Source: AC-32 sp963763475
GTDB lineage: Bacteria > Actinomycetota > Thermoleophilia > Gaiellales > Gaiellaceae
Direction of reading: 5' to 3'
Assembly (NCBI GenBank): GCA_963763475.1
Contig: CAVXOR010000001.1
Span: forward strand, 468,366-532,365
Length of the DNA: 64,000 bases
The notes beneath the pieces are model-generated. The model saw nothing but the letters and a program-made list of their open reading frames with translations. It was not told the DNA's origin and searched no databases. This document shows, piece by piece, positions 30,551 through 39,315 of this stretch. Positions within the stretch are counted from its first letter, which is position 1; the number at the start of each line of letters is the position of its first letter. A program made the position numbers and the translations under genes.

Positions 30551-32080
30551 CTATCCCCGCATGGCTCGCACAGCGGCAAGCGCGCGGCCGCCGCGGAGGT
30601 CGAACACCGCGTAGCCGCTCGTCCGACCCACGACGGGAAGGCTACGCGTGATCAGCCTCAGTCGCCGCTCGGACCGCAGCTCCGGCATATCGACGACGAC
30701 GAGGTATGCCGCCTCGGCGGGGTGCAGCCCGGGTTGGAACGGGTTTCCGGCAACGGGCAAGTCCTGCCCCGGCGTCGGCTCGTACCAGTAATAACCGACG
30801 ATCCAACCCCAGTACATCGCTGGTGCGCGCAGCCGCTCGTCGACGATGATGGCGCGCGTCGTGTGCCGGGTAAGCTGTCCGATGCGACGGTAGTCGGCGA
30901 TCGCGCTCGGGTTCCCGGCGGCCGGCAGGCTCTTGTAGCTGCCGACCGCCACGATCGCGAGCACTGTCGCGACGACGACGACGAAGGAGTCCCGGGCCCT
31001 CGCGGTGCTGCGCTCGATGGCGAAGCCGACAAGCGCGCCGATGGCGAGCGCGAGGACCGGGATCAGCGGCAGGGCGTAGTAGGCGTTGTCGGCCGTGAAG
31101 CCCGCGAACGCGAAGGCGTACGCGACGTAGCCGATCGCGAGGCCGCCGACGATGGCGCGTCCACGCACGCTCCGGATGACGATCAGACCGGCGACCGCAG
31201 CGACGAGCGGTATTACGGCAACCACACGTTGGTGCTGCGGGAACACAAGCACCGTCGAAAGCTGCGCCCACCACCCTCTCCAGAAATGCGCCGAAGCGAC
31301 GAGGTGCGGTTGGAGTCGCCCGCCTGCGTTGCCCTCGGACGCGAGGAAGTGTCTGACATACGAGCCGTAGACGTAGTAGGCGAGCGTGGGCGCGGCGGCC
31401 ACTGCGACGAATAGCGGCAGTCGCCCGCGCAGAAGCGCGTCCCGGAGCGATCCGCGCGAGGCCGCGATCGCGGCGAACAGCGCGACGAGGAAGACGAGCG
31501 CGATACCCGGCTTGACGGCTGTCGCGAGCGCCGCGACGCCCGAGGCGGCTGCAAGACGGCCGCGCGACTCGAGCTCCCAATATCTGATGATTGTGAGCGC
31601 ACCCGCGAGAACCAGCGCGATCATCATCGGGTCGGGGAAGTAGAGACGGCTCATCACGACGCCGTAGGGCCAGTAGAGATAGAGCGCGACGGCCACGAGC
31701 GCGCCCGCGCCGCTCGTCACGCGTAACGCGATGCGATAGAGGAAGACACCGCCGAGCACCCAGAGCAGGGCCGAGATCAGGCGCGGCGCCCACAGATGCT
31801 CGCCGCCGATGATGCGGTACTCGAGGGCGGCGAAATGGTCGAGCACGGGCGGTTCGACCGGCTGCACGGACTGGCGAAGCTCGGCGAGCACGCGTTGCTT
31901 CCAGAGGGGGAGCCCGGCGCCGGTTCCGAAGTAGTACTCGCGGGCGAGCAGGGCGTTATGCATCTCGCGCGTCGAGACCGACGGTCGCGCGATCCCGTCG
32001 AGCCTGACGAGCAGCGCGCCGGCGAGAAGGCAAGCGGCTAGGAGCAGGTGTCGGCGACCGACGAGGAGGTCGGCGACCAA
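30551..32080 (-). CDS. GT-C glycosyltransferase, ArnT/PMT-like (GT39/GT83 type)
   Basis: A 509-residue polytopic enzyme. The first extracellular loop ARPSVSTREMHNALLAREYY carries the acidic residue expected for lipid-phosphosugar transferases. YLYWPYGVVMSRLYFPDPMM matches the ArnT/PMT second conserved loop. A run of helices follows, then a C-terminal soluble domain from about residue 380 (RAIIVDERLRAPAMYWGWIV, GYYWYEPTPGQDLPVAGNP). The likely start is TTG 32080 behind AGGGGA; sequence up to 32236 is open but not hydrophobic or family-like. It shares a 192-base divergent region with the UDP-xylose synthase gene. It would modify glycan or protein on the outer face. Confidence 0.78.
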   Translation of the reverse strand: MVADLLVGRRHLLLAACLLAGALLVRLDGIARPSVSTREMHNALLAREYYFGTGAGLPLWKQRVLAELRQSVQPVEPPVLDHFAALEYRIIGGEHLWAPRLISALLWVLGGVFLYRIALRVTSGAGALVAVALYLYWPYGVVMSRLYFPDPMMIALVLAGALTIIRYWELESRGRLAAASGVAALATAVKPGIALVFLVALFAAIAASRGSLRDALLRGRLPLFVAVAAAPTLAYYVYGSYVRHFLASEGNAGGRLQPHLVASAHFWRGWWAQLSTVLVFPQHQRVVAVIPLVAAVAGLIVIRSVRGRAIVGGLAIGYVAYAFAFAGFTADNAYYALPLIPVLALAIGALVGFAIERSTARARDSFVVVVATVLAIVAVGSYKSLPAAGNPSAIADYRRIGQLTRHTTRAIIVDERLRAPAMYWGWIVGYYWYEPTPGQDLPVAGNPFQPGLHPAEAAYLVVVDMPELRSERRLRLITRSLPVVGRTSGYAVFDLRGGRALAAVRAMRG

Positions 32081-32237
32081 ACGTCCCCTTAGTGCGTAGC
32101 CGCAGACTTCCGTCCGCCAAGGATGGCACGACCCGCGTAGGAGGACAACCCTCGCGTCTGTGGCACGTGATCCGCTCGGACGGCTACCGCTCCCACGCCT
32201 GGGCGGTCGCGTCGCACAGGTCCGTGGATCCCACAAC

Positions 32238-32266
32238 TAGGCAGAACGCCTTGCCTGGACTACCAT
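32238..32266 (+). promoter_or_regulatory. Candidate promoter giving a leaderless UDP-xylose synthase mRNA
   Basis: TAGGCA (32238-32243) and TACCAT (32261-32266) are separated by 17 bases. The -10 ends six bases before the ATG at 32273, so transcription would begin at or next to the start codon. No Shine-Dalgarno sequence is present, consistent with a leaderless transcript. Confidence 0.4.
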
Positions 32267-32272
32267 CCGGGC

Positions 32273-33232
32273 ATGGCGACGGCGATCGTTACGGGGGGCG
32301 CCGGCTTCCTGGGGTCACACCTGTGCGACTACCTCCTCGCGCAGGGGCATCGGGTGATCTGCGTCGACAATCTCGACACGGGCTCGCTGACGAACCTGCG
32401 GCACATCCGCGACGAGAACTTCGTCTTCGTAAACCATGACCTGACGGAGCCGTTCTTCGTCGACGAGGACGTCGACTTCGTGTACCACCTCGCGAGCCCC
32501 GCAAGCCCGATCGACTACATGCGACTGCCGCTGCACACGCTCAAGGTCGGTTCGTACGGGACACACCACATGCTCGGGATTGCGAAGTTCAAGCGAGCGC
32601 GCTTCCTGCTCGCGTCGACGAGCGAGGTGTACGGCGACCCGCAGATTCACCCCCAGCCCGAGACCTACTGGGGCCACGTCAACCCGATCGGACCGCGTGG
32701 CGTCTACGACGAGGCCAAGCGGTACGCGGAGGCGCTGACGATGGCGTATCACCGCCAGCAGGGCGTCGATACGTGCATCGCCCGGATCTTCAACACGTAC
32801 GGCCCGCGGATGCGGCCGTTCGATGGACGGGCGATCCCGACGTTCATGCGGCAGGCGCTCTCGAACAAGTCGGTCACCGTCTACGGCGACGGATCCCAGA
32901 CGAGGAGCTTCTGCTACTGCGACGATCTGATTCGAGGCCTCGTCCTTCTCGCCGAGAGCAACGAGAACCTCCCGGTGAACCTCGGAAACCCGGACGAGAT
33001 GACGCTCGTCGCCCTCGCGGAGAAGATCATCCAGGTGACGGGCTCCACGAGCGAGATCATCTTCGAGGCCCTTCCGATTGACGATCCCAACGTGCGCAAG
33101 CCCGACATCACGCGGGCTTCGCAGGTCCTTGGTTGGGAGCCGAAGGTTTCGCTCGAGGAGGGTCTCAAGCGCCTCTACTCGCTGATGTCACGGCCACTGG
33201 ACGAGCCGCCGGTTCAGCGGATCGTCGCCTGA
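32273..33232 (+). CDS. uxs: UDP-glucuronate decarboxylase (UDP-xylose synthase)
   Basis: A 319-residue extended SDR enzyme that converts UDP-glucuronate to UDP-xylose with bound NAD. The nucleotide-binding motif TGGAGFLGSH is at ~7-16. VYHLASPASPIDYMRLPLHT, LLASTSEVYGDPQIHPQPET, YWGHVNPIGPRGVYDEAKRY (Tyr145, Lys149), RIFNTYGPRMRPFDGRAIPT and VYGDGSQTRSFCYCDDL are diagnostic of this family. All catalytic residues are present and length is standard. It supplies xylose, or pentose precursors, for the locus. The ATG lies directly downstream of the candidate promoter. A methyltransferase and a GT2 follow on the same strand, probably co-transcribed. Confidence 0.95.
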   Translation: MATAIVTGGAGFLGSHLCDYLLAQGHRVICVDNLDTGSLTNLRHIRDENFVFVNHDLTEPFFVDEDVDFVYHLASPASPIDYMRLPLHTLKVGSYGTHHMLGIAKFKRARFLLASTSEVYGDPQIHPQPETYWGHVNPIGPRGVYDEAKRYAEALTMAYHRQQGVDTCIARIFNTYGPRMRPFDGRAIPTFMRQALSNKSVTVYGDGSQTRSFCYCDDLIRGLVLLAESNENLPVNLGNPDEMTLVALAEKIIQVTGSTSEIIFEALPIDDPNVRKPDITRASQVLGWEPKVSLEEGLKRLYSLMSRPLDEPPVQRIVA

Positions 33233-33261
33233 TCGCAGGAGCACGGCCGGCGACGGGAGGA

Positions 33262-34083
33262 ATGGTGGAGCGGGCGCCCATCGACGCCCACGCCACCGGG
33301 GCAGGCGAGCAGCCGCGTCCCCGCTGGGGAGTGGAGCGATTCGCTCCGGAGGTCGTCGCGCGGATGGGTCGCACGCGTCGCCATCCGCGCCCCACGCAGT
33401 TCGATTACCTGCACGTGCAGCGGCTGGTCGACGATCTCGGCGCGGCGCTCGCGCGTGTCGGCCGGGACGCCGAGGACGTGCTCGACCTCTTCTGCGGAAC
33501 GCGGCCGTACGACGACCTGCTCCCGGCGTCTGCGCGAATCGTCGGATTCGACATCCCCGACAACCCGTACGGCGTGGCCGACGTCGTCTCCGCAGATTTC
33601 CTCCCGTTCCCCGACGAGTCCTTCGACCTCGTCATGTGCGTCGAGGGGTTCCATTACCTGCTCGATCCGCAGGCCGGCGCGAACGAGCTCCGCCGTGTGC
33701 TCCGGCGCGGAGGCTACGCGCTCGTCTCGGTGCCGCTCGTCTGGGAGTACGACCGGACCGTGCCGGAGCATCGTTTCACGGGCCCGTCCCTCGAGCGCCT
33801 GTTCGCCGACTGGGAGGATGTGACACTCGTCGAGAACGGTGGCCGTGCCGTTTCCTGGGCGACGCTCACCGGCCTGATGGCGAGCATGGGCGAATGGCAC
33901 GTTCCCGAGCGCTTCGGTCTTCGTCGCGTCGCCCACCCCGCGTTCGCGGGGCTCTACCTGCTCGTGAACGGCATCGGCTTTGCCCTCGACCGCGCCGAGC
34001 AGCGTCTCGCACGCAGCACGCTGACGCTTCCGATGAACCTGCTAGTCACGGCGAGGCGGCCCGCGCGTGGCGTCGAGACCTGA
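33262..34083 (+). CDS. SAM-dependent methyltransferase
   Basis: A 273-residue protein starting at ATG 33262 (GTG 33265 is equally possible given the close GGGAGG). The SAM motif is unusual: DVLDLFCGTRPYDDLLP instead of the common D-x-G-x-G. SARIVGFDIPDNPYG is the second strand, and SADFLPFPDESFDLVMCVEG gives the acidic motif III/IV. HYLLDPQAGANELRRVLRRG and GYALVSVPLVWEYDRTVPEH complete a Methyltransf_11 fold. The C-terminus has a hydrophobic stretch near AFAGLYLLVNGIGFALDR that could touch the membrane. It lies 30 bases after the UDP-xylose synthase and overlaps the GT2 by 17 bases. Confidence 0.8.
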   Translation: MVERAPIDAHATGAGEQPRPRWGVERFAPEVVARMGRTRRHPRPTQFDYLHVQRLVDDLGAALARVGRDAEDVLDLFCGTRPYDDLLPASARIVGFDIPDNPYGVADVVSADFLPFPDESFDLVMCVEGFHYLLDPQAGANELRRVLRRGGYALVSVPLVWEYDRTVPEHRFTGPSLERLFADWEDVTLVENGGRAVSWATLTGLMASMGEWHVPERFGLRRVAHPAFAGLYLLVNGIGFALDRAEQRLARSTLTLPMNLLVTARRPARGVET

Positions 34084-35089
34084 AGTCACCGTCGTCGTCC
34101 CGACGCGGAGCCGCTGGGATCTTTTGTCGACGGCGGCACTCCCGGCCGCGCTCGGGCAGGAGAACGTCGAGCTCGAGGTGGTGGTCGTCGACGACGGCTC
34201 GACGGACACGACCGTCGAGCGGCTCGCGGGCGTCGAGGACGAACGAGTCTCGGTGGTGCGCCACGACCGGACACGGGGCGTTGCGCAGGCGCGGAACACG
34301 GGCATCTCCGTGGCGCGTGGCGAGTGGATCGCGCTGCTCGATGACGACGACGTCTGGGCGCCGCACAAGCTGCGTACGCAGATCCACGCCGCGAGGTGCG
34401 CCGACGCAGTGTTCGCCTACGGTGGAGCCGCGGCGCTCGATGAGGACCGGGCATGGGTGTACTCGCTCCCCCCGGCGGACCCGACGACGCTGCCGTCGGT
34501 CCTCCTCCAGCGCAACGTGGTCTGGGGCGGTTGCTCGAACGTCGTCGCGCGGGCCGATGTGCTCCGGCGGCTGGGTGGATTCGACGAGCACCTCTTCCAG
34601 CTCACCGACTGGGATCTGTGGATCCGGCTGTCGCAGGCAGGCCGCGCCGCGGCTTGCGAGGAGGTGCTCGTCGGTTGCATCGAGCATCGTCGGAGCATGT
34701 TGCTGACGACTGAGGACGATGTCTTCGCCGAGTTCGAGTACGTCGAACGGAAGCATCGCGCCGCCCGGGCGGCCGCAGGCGTCGCCATCGACAGGCGGAT
34801 CTTCAGCCGCTGGGTTGCGCTCGGGCACCGGCGCGCCGGGCGACGCACACGCGCCACGACGATCTATCTCCGCAGCGCTGGCCGGAACCGAGACATCGGC
34901 AGCTTGGGACGCGCGCTCGTAACGCCGCTCGGCGAACGGCCTGCGGCCGCGCTTCGCAGGCTTGCTCTCGGCGCTTCCGGGCGGCCGGCTTCGAACGGGC
35001 TCGAACCCGCGTGGCTCGCGCGCTACCGTGCAAACGCACCGCGGAAAAGCGTCCAGCCAACGTCGAACATCAACTCACCGGCCGAGTAG
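34067..35089 (+). CDS. Family 2 glycosyltransferase
   Basis: A 340-residue GT2 starting at GTG 34067, overlapping the preceding gene by 17 bases. VTVVVPTRSRWDLLSTAALP, EVVVVDDGSTDTTVERL, ARNTGISVARGEWIALLDDD (metal-binding DDD) and DVWAPHKLRTQ are standard. WGGCSNVVARADVLRRLGGF and QLTDWDLWIRLSQAG supply the acceptor and base regions. The C-terminus after ~residue 250 is Arg/Ala-rich without a known domain. The final 67 bases overlap the end of the convergent deacetylase gene. Confidence 0.9.
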   Translation: MASRPEVTVVVPTRSRWDLLSTAALPAALGQENVELEVVVVDDGSTDTTVERLAGVEDERVSVVRHDRTRGVAQARNTGISVARGEWIALLDDDDVWAPHKLRTQIHAARCADAVFAYGGAAALDEDRAWVYSLPPADPTTLPSVLLQRNVVWGGCSNVVARADVLRRLGGFDEHLFQLTDWDLWIRLSQAGRAAACEEVLVGCIEHRRSMLLTTEDDVFAEFEYVERKHRAARAAAGVAIDRRIFSRWVALGHRRAGRRTRATTIYLRSAGRNRDIGSLGRALVTPLGERPAAALRRLALGASGRPASNGLEPAWLARYRANAPRKSVQPTSNINSPAE

Positions 35090-36006
35090 TACGACGGCGA
35101 GACGCGCCCGAGGAGCAGCGGGTCGGCGTCGACCGTCACCGGTTCGGGCACGCCCGTGAACCCGTACGCGAATCCGGCGCCCCGCGCGGCGTCCGCTACG
35201 CGCACGTCGGCGGCGCCATGCGGGTAGGAGATCGTCCGCAGCTGCCGGCCGACAAGGCCCTCGATCTCGTCGCGCCCCGCACGCATCGCTTCGGCGAGCT
35301 CCGCGTCCTCGAGCAGCGGCAACGGGTCGTGCCGTCGCGTGTGAAATCCGATCTCGACGTTGCCCCGAGCTAACCGCTCGAGCGTTTCGGCGCGGAGGCC
35401 GCTGTCGTTCGGATCGGCCCCGACGAGCTCGCCGAGCTTCGCTGCAACGTCGTCGCGCTCGTGCGGTGGCAGGTTCTGGATCCGCAGGCCGACCGCGTGA
35501 ATGGCCCGGCTGTGTCGCCCGACGCGGAGCCCGAGCGCGGCGAGATCCCGCTCCTCGTCGACTGCCGCCTGCAAGCGCTCCCACCAGAACCGGAACGGCC
35601 GGGCGAGCGACGCACCGGAGACGAAGAAGGTCGCAGTCGCGCCAAGCTCCGCGAGGATCGGTGCGGAGACGTCGACATGGCTCGTCAGATCGTCGTCGAA
35701 CGTGATCGCGACGGGCAGACGGGCGCCGCGACGGCGCCGGCGAAGCGTCGGCAAGAGCTCCGCCGCCGCGACGATCTCGCAATGGGTGGCGAGGCGCCGC
35801 ACCTGCCGCGCGAACAAGCGGCTGCCGAGCGCCGGAACGAGCTCGCGTCGCCGGTCACCGGGGGGATCGCCCACCCGGTGATAGACGAGCGCAACGCCGG
35901 CCCCGCGAGCGGAGAGACGCGCGGAGTGGGCGAGCACCATCCCCAGCGGGAGGCCGACGAGCCGAAGCACGGCCCTCCGGCCGCGCGTGTCCAACGCCCG
36001 AAGCAT
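35023..36006 (-). CDS. Polysaccharide deacetylase family protein (NodB domain)
   Basis: A 327-residue CE4-type protein. ATG 36006 follows an AACAGG element and lies five bases after the preceding stop; a TTG at 36027 is less likely. After a basic N-terminus come GAGVALVYHRVGDPPGDRRR, motif 1 LPVAITFDDDLTSHVDVSAP (the usual TFDDG is TFDDD here), LGATATFFVSGASLARPF, motif 2 IGFHTRRHDPLPLL (H-T-x-x-H) and RTISYPHGAADVRVADAARG. The metal-binding Asp and two His are present. These enzymes remove N- or O-acetyl groups from glycans. There is no clear signal peptide, so it may act inside the cell or on a lipid-linked intermediate. Confidence 0.88.
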   Translation of the reverse strand: MLRALDTRGRRAVLRLVGLPLGMVLAHSARLSARGAGVALVYHRVGDPPGDRRRELVPALGSRLFARQVRRLATHCEIVAAAELLPTLRRRRRGARLPVAITFDDDLTSHVDVSAPILAELGATATFFVSGASLARPFRFWWERLQAAVDEERDLAALGLRVGRHSRAIHAVGLRIQNLPPHERDDVAAKLGELVGADPNDSGLRAETLERLARGNVEIGFHTRRHDPLPLLEDAELAEAMRAGRDEIEGLVGRQLRTISYPHGAADVRVADAARGAGFAYGFTGVPEPVTVDADPLLLGRVSPSYYSAGELMFDVGWTLFRGAFAR

Positions 36007-36010
36007 CCTG

Positions 36011-37069
36011 TTAGCGAGCGCGTGCAATGGTGACCATCACGTCCGCCTTCTCGGGGCGGCGCTGCGCTTCCAGGTCTGCAAAAACCGCTCGCGCAGCCGC
36101 TTGCCGTGAGAGCGGTGGCGCGTATTCGAAAGGAGAGAGCCCGCTCGCAAGGGCCGCGCTCAGCCGAAACGACCAGCGCGCCTGGCGCAACGGTTTCACG
36201 GTGACGACGTCGAATCCGGACTCCCCGAGTAGTCGGGTCAGCGAGCGCCTCGTGTAGAGGATGGCGTGACGCGGCGGCTCGAGGTGAATCCAGTCACGCC
36301 CGAAGAGTCGGTGCGCTTCTGAGTCGAGGCTCGGCGTCGCTATCCACAGAATCCCGCGGCTGCGAAGCGCCCTGCGGCATTCCGCCAGCGCGACGACAGG
36401 ATCACCGATGTGCTCGAAGACGAGGCGGAAGGTGATCGCGTCGAACGATCCCGTCTCAAGCGGGATGTCGCCGAGCGTGCCGCTGGTCGCGTGGACACCG
36501 CGGGCCTGCGCGACCGCGACGGCGGCTTCGCTGGGGTCGATCCCCTCCACCCACCAGCCCAGCGACTGCAGCTCTGCGAGGAACTCGCCCTCACCGCAGC
36601 CGATGTCGAGGAGCGTCGGGCGCCGATCCGGAAGTTTGAGATGCCGGACGTGCATATCGGCCAGTTCGCGGTACCGCGGGAGAAGCGGAACAACGAAGCG
36701 TCCCATTCCGACGGCGGGACGAGCGCTGTACCCGTACATCGAATTCAGATATCCGTTTCGCAACGCGCGCCGCAGCCGCCGCCAGGCCGGCTGCAGAGAT
36801 TCCGACTGGGGCTCGGTGGCCCCCTCGTAGTACGTCCGATACGCAAGCGGAGCGGCCTCACGGGTGGGCCGCGGATCGAGATACGCACACGAGCAGCCCT
36901 CGCACTGAACGAGCGACCAGCGGCCGGGCGCGCTCCGATACGTGCGGTCGGTCAGGTGGTCGTACAGCAGGCATCGGCGCGTGTCGCCGCACGCCGGGCA
37001 GCTGCCGACGCGCTCGAGCCCCTCCGGCGGCCAGTCGCCGACGAGGAGCGACGCACTCCTTACGCCCAC
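36011..37069 (-). CDS. SAM methyltransferase with N-terminal zinc-ribbon-like motif
   Basis: A 352-residue protein. The N-terminal head has SCPACGDTRRCLLYDHLTDR and VQCEGCSCAYLDPRPT, two CxxC-type pairs likely binding zinc. Motif I is PTLLDIGCGEGEFLAELQSL, then VEGIDPSEAAVAVAQARGV, FDAITFRLVFEHIGDPVVAL and GILWIATPSLDSEAHRLFGR. WIHLEPPRHAILYTRRSLTR is the family's post-domain segment. It is the same architecture as the decayed gene at 20313-21190. GTG 37069 is the start, divergent from the GNAT gene at 37148. Members usually methylate nucleotide-linked or lipid-linked sugars. Confidence 0.88.
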   Translation of the reverse strand: MGVRSASLLVGDWPPEGLERVGSCPACGDTRRCLLYDHLTDRTYRSAPGRWSLVQCEGCSCAYLDPRPTREAAPLAYRTYYEGATEPQSESLQPAWRRLRRALRNGYLNSMYGYSARPAVGMGRFVVPLLPRYRELADMHVRHLKLPDRRPTLLDIGCGEGEFLAELQSLGWWVEGIDPSEAAVAVAQARGVHATSGTLGDIPLETGSFDAITFRLVFEHIGDPVVALAECRRALRSRGILWIATPSLDSEAHRLFGRDWIHLEPPRHAILYTRRSLTRLLGESGFDVVTVKPLRQARWSFRLSAALASGLSPFEYAPPLSRQAAARAVFADLEAQRRPEKADVMVTIARAR

Positions 37070-37147
37070 GCACCAAACGGTATCGCCCCCGCCGGTGAAC
37101 GACGCGACTCATGGGTACACTCGACCCGCCCGAGAAAAGCCGCGACC

Positions 37148-38251
37148 ATGTCGGACGCCGGTCGCGAAAACTCCATGTCTGCGACGAGCGTCCACACCGT
37201 TGACACGTTCGACCCGCTCGCAGGCGAGTGGTCAGAGCTCGCTGATCACGTCCGGGCGCCGCCGTTCCTCTACCCCGGTTGGCACCGCGCGTGGCGAACC
37301 GCGTTCGGCAAAGGGGCGTTACGCGTCCTCGCCGCACGCCGCGGCGGCCGTCTCGTCGGAGTGCTGCCAATGGAGGTTCGCCGCGGTGGCTGGGAAGCTC
37401 CCACGAATGCGCACACACCGGGCTTCGACATCGTCGCGCTCGACGAGGAGGCGGCGAGGGCGCTCACGACCTCGCTCTTTGACACGCGGCCGCGACACCT
37501 CGCAATCCGTCCCGTCGACGCCGACGGCTGGGCGCTGCATGCGCTCGGCGACGCCGCTGCCTCACACGGCTACAGGACGCACGTCCAGCCGACGGGCGGC
37601 GCGCCGTACCTTCGCCTCGCTCAGGACCTCCGTCGGCACGAGAGCGAGTTGAGCCGGAATCTACGCCACGACGTCCAACGGCGATTGCGCCGCCTATGCG
37701 AGAGCGGAAGCGTGAGCGTCCAGGTTTCGAACGGGCACGCGCGCCTCGAAGACCTGCTCACAGAGGGACTCGACGTCGAAGCGCAGAGCTGGAAGGGACA
37801 GCGTCGTACGGCGATCGCCGCGCGAGACGACACGACGCACTTCTACCGTGAACTCGCGCGATGGGCTGTCGATGCAGGCTGGCTCAGGCTCGCGTTTCTC
37901 CGCCTCGACGGGCAGGCGATCGCGTTCCAGTTCGACCTCGAGCTGGGTTCACACTACTACTCGCTCAAGATCGGCTATGACCCGGCATTCGAGCGCTTCT
38001 CGCCGGGCAAGCTGCTCGCGTACACGATGGTCGCGCGCGCCGTCGCGCACGAACTCCAGACCTACGAGCTGCTCGGCACGGAGGAAGCTTGGAAGGAGCG
38101 CTGGACAGATCTTTCGCACGCGCAGGTGTCGTTCCGCGCCTTCTCGCCTTCCGCAACGGGACGGCTTGCCGCCTCGACGTTCGTGCACGGGAAGCAGATC
38201 GCACACCGGATTCCGATCGCGGGGCGGCTCTCGGCCGCCCTTCGTCGGTGA
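37148..38251 (+). CDS. CelD/FemAB-like GNAT-fold protein (first of pair)
   Basis: A 367-residue protein, ATG 37148, with ATG 37175 as alternative. An N-terminal CelD_N-like half (APPFLYPGWHRAWRTAFGKG, LRVLAARRGGRLVGVLPMEV) is followed by a GNAT_6 domain. The latter has RNLRHDVQRRLRRLCES, THFYRELARWAVDAGWLRLA, FLRLDGQAIAFQFDLELGSH, YYSLKIGYDPAFERFSPGKL and ELLGTEEAWKERWTD. The SPG-K-L-L segment corresponds to the acyl-CoA-binding turn. CelD-like proteins occur in cellulose and other exopolysaccharide loci and probably acylate a sugar. It overlaps the next paralogue in GTGA, so the two are co-translated. Confidence 0.85.
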   Translation: MSDAGRENSMSATSVHTVDTFDPLAGEWSELADHVRAPPFLYPGWHRAWRTAFGKGALRVLAARRGGRLVGVLPMEVRRGGWEAPTNAHTPGFDIVALDEEAARALTTSLFDTRPRHLAIRPVDADGWALHALGDAAASHGYRTHVQPTGGAPYLRLAQDLRRHESELSRNLRHDVQRRLRRLCESGSVSVQVSNGHARLEDLLTEGLDVEAQSWKGQRRTAIAARDDTTHFYRELARWAVDAGWLRLAFLRLDGQAIAFQFDLELGSHYYSLKIGYDPAFERFSPGKLLAYTMVARAVAHELQTYELLGTEEAWKERWTDLSHAQVSFRAFSPSATGRLAASTFVHGKQIAHRIPIAGRLSAALRR

Positions 38252-39306
38252 GCGAACCGGGGCCGCACAGTTTCATTCTCGACTCGTTCGAGGCCGTACG
38301 CGAGCCATGGTCGCGGCTGGCGTACGAGAGCCGGAATGTCTTCTCGACGATCGAGTGGGCAGAGACGTGGTGGCGTCGCTTCGGTCGCGCGGAGCGCCCA
38401 CTGGTCGTCGCCTGCCGCGACGGAGACGAGACGACGGCCTTGTTGCCCCTGTACGTGTGGTCGCGGCGTCCGGTCAAGGTCGCGCGGTTCATCGGTCACG
38501 GTCCTGCCGACCAGCTCGGCCCGATCTGCGGACCCCCGGGTCGGGCTGCCGCGGCAGCTGCGCTTCGGCACGTCGTCGAGAGAGCGTCGATCGACTTTGT
38601 CCTGGCCGAGCTGCTGCCCGGGGGGGAGCGATGGGGGGAGGCTCTCCGGCAGCGTCCACTCCGTGTTGAGGCAAGCCCCACGATCTCGCTTGCAGGCGGC
38701 TGGAACGCGTATCTGGAGCGGCGAAGCTCGAACCTCCGCCAGCAGATCCGGCGGCGGGAACGCCAGCTTCGTAGGCGGCACGAGGTGCGGTTCCGCCTCG
38801 CGTCAACGCGAACGCTGCAGGATGACCTGACGTCGATGTTCGCGCTGCATCGCGCGCGTTGGGGCGCCGGTGGGTCGGCGTTCCTGCGTTTCGAGGCCTT
38901 CCACCGCGAATTGGCGCCTCTCGCCTACGAGCGCGGATGGCTTCGGCTCTGGTTCCTCGACCTGGATGATCGGCCCGTGGCGGCGTGGTACGGGTTTCGG
39001 TTTGCAGACGTCGAGTCGTACTACCAAGCGGGGAGGGATCCGTCCCTCCGCGATGCATCCGTCGGCCTCGTCCTGCTTGCGCATTCGATTCGCGAGGCAG
39101 CGGAGGACGGCATGACCGAATACCGCCTGCTGCGCGGCGATGAGGGCTTCAAGCAGCGGCTCGCAGACGGTGACCCGAACGTGGAGACGTTCGCGCTCGC
39201 ACGGGGAATCCGGGGAACCGCGGCACGGTCCGCGGCGGCGGTCGCGCTGCGCAGCGATTCGGCACGGTCGGCACTCCGGCGGCTCGCCCGCCCGGCGGTC
39301 AACTAG
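38248..39306 (+). CDS. CelD/FemAB-like GNAT-fold protein (second of pair)
   Basis: A 352-residue paralogue of the preceding protein, starting at GTG 38248. Matching elements are NVFSTIEWAETWWRRFGRAE, TTALLPLYVWSRRPVKVARF, SNLRQQIRRRERQLRRRHEV, HRELAPLAYERGWLRLWFLD, DDRPVAAWYGFRFADVESYY and GVLLAH-type SVGLVLLAHSIREAAEDGMT, ending YRLLRGDEGFKQRLADGD. The family layout is complete and the frame is clean. Divergence between the pair suggests different substrates or a heterodimer; that is inference. It is followed nine bases later by a deacetylase, so acyl addition and removal genes sit side by side. Confidence 0.85.
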   Translation: MSEPGPHSFILDSFEAVREPWSRLAYESRNVFSTIEWAETWWRRFGRAERPLVVACRDGDETTALLPLYVWSRRPVKVARFIGHGPADQLGPICGPPGRAAAAAALRHVVERASIDFVLAELLPGGERWGEALRQRPLRVEASPTISLAGGWNAYLERRSSNLRQQIRRRERQLRRRHEVRFRLASTRTLQDDLTSMFALHRARWGAGGSAFLRFEAFHRELAPLAYERGWLRLWFLDLDDRPVAAWYGFRFADVESYYQAGRDPSLRDASVGLVLLAHSIREAAEDGMTEYRLLRGDEGFKQRLADGDPNVETFALARGIRGTAARSAAAVALRSDSARSALRRLARPAVN

Positions 39307-39315
39307 CGTTCGACC

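Noticed and set aside
36410..37147. Plus-strand extension of the first GNAT gene back to 36410
   Set aside because: The added ~245 residues have no conserved features and lie opposite the intact methyltransferase at 36011-37069.
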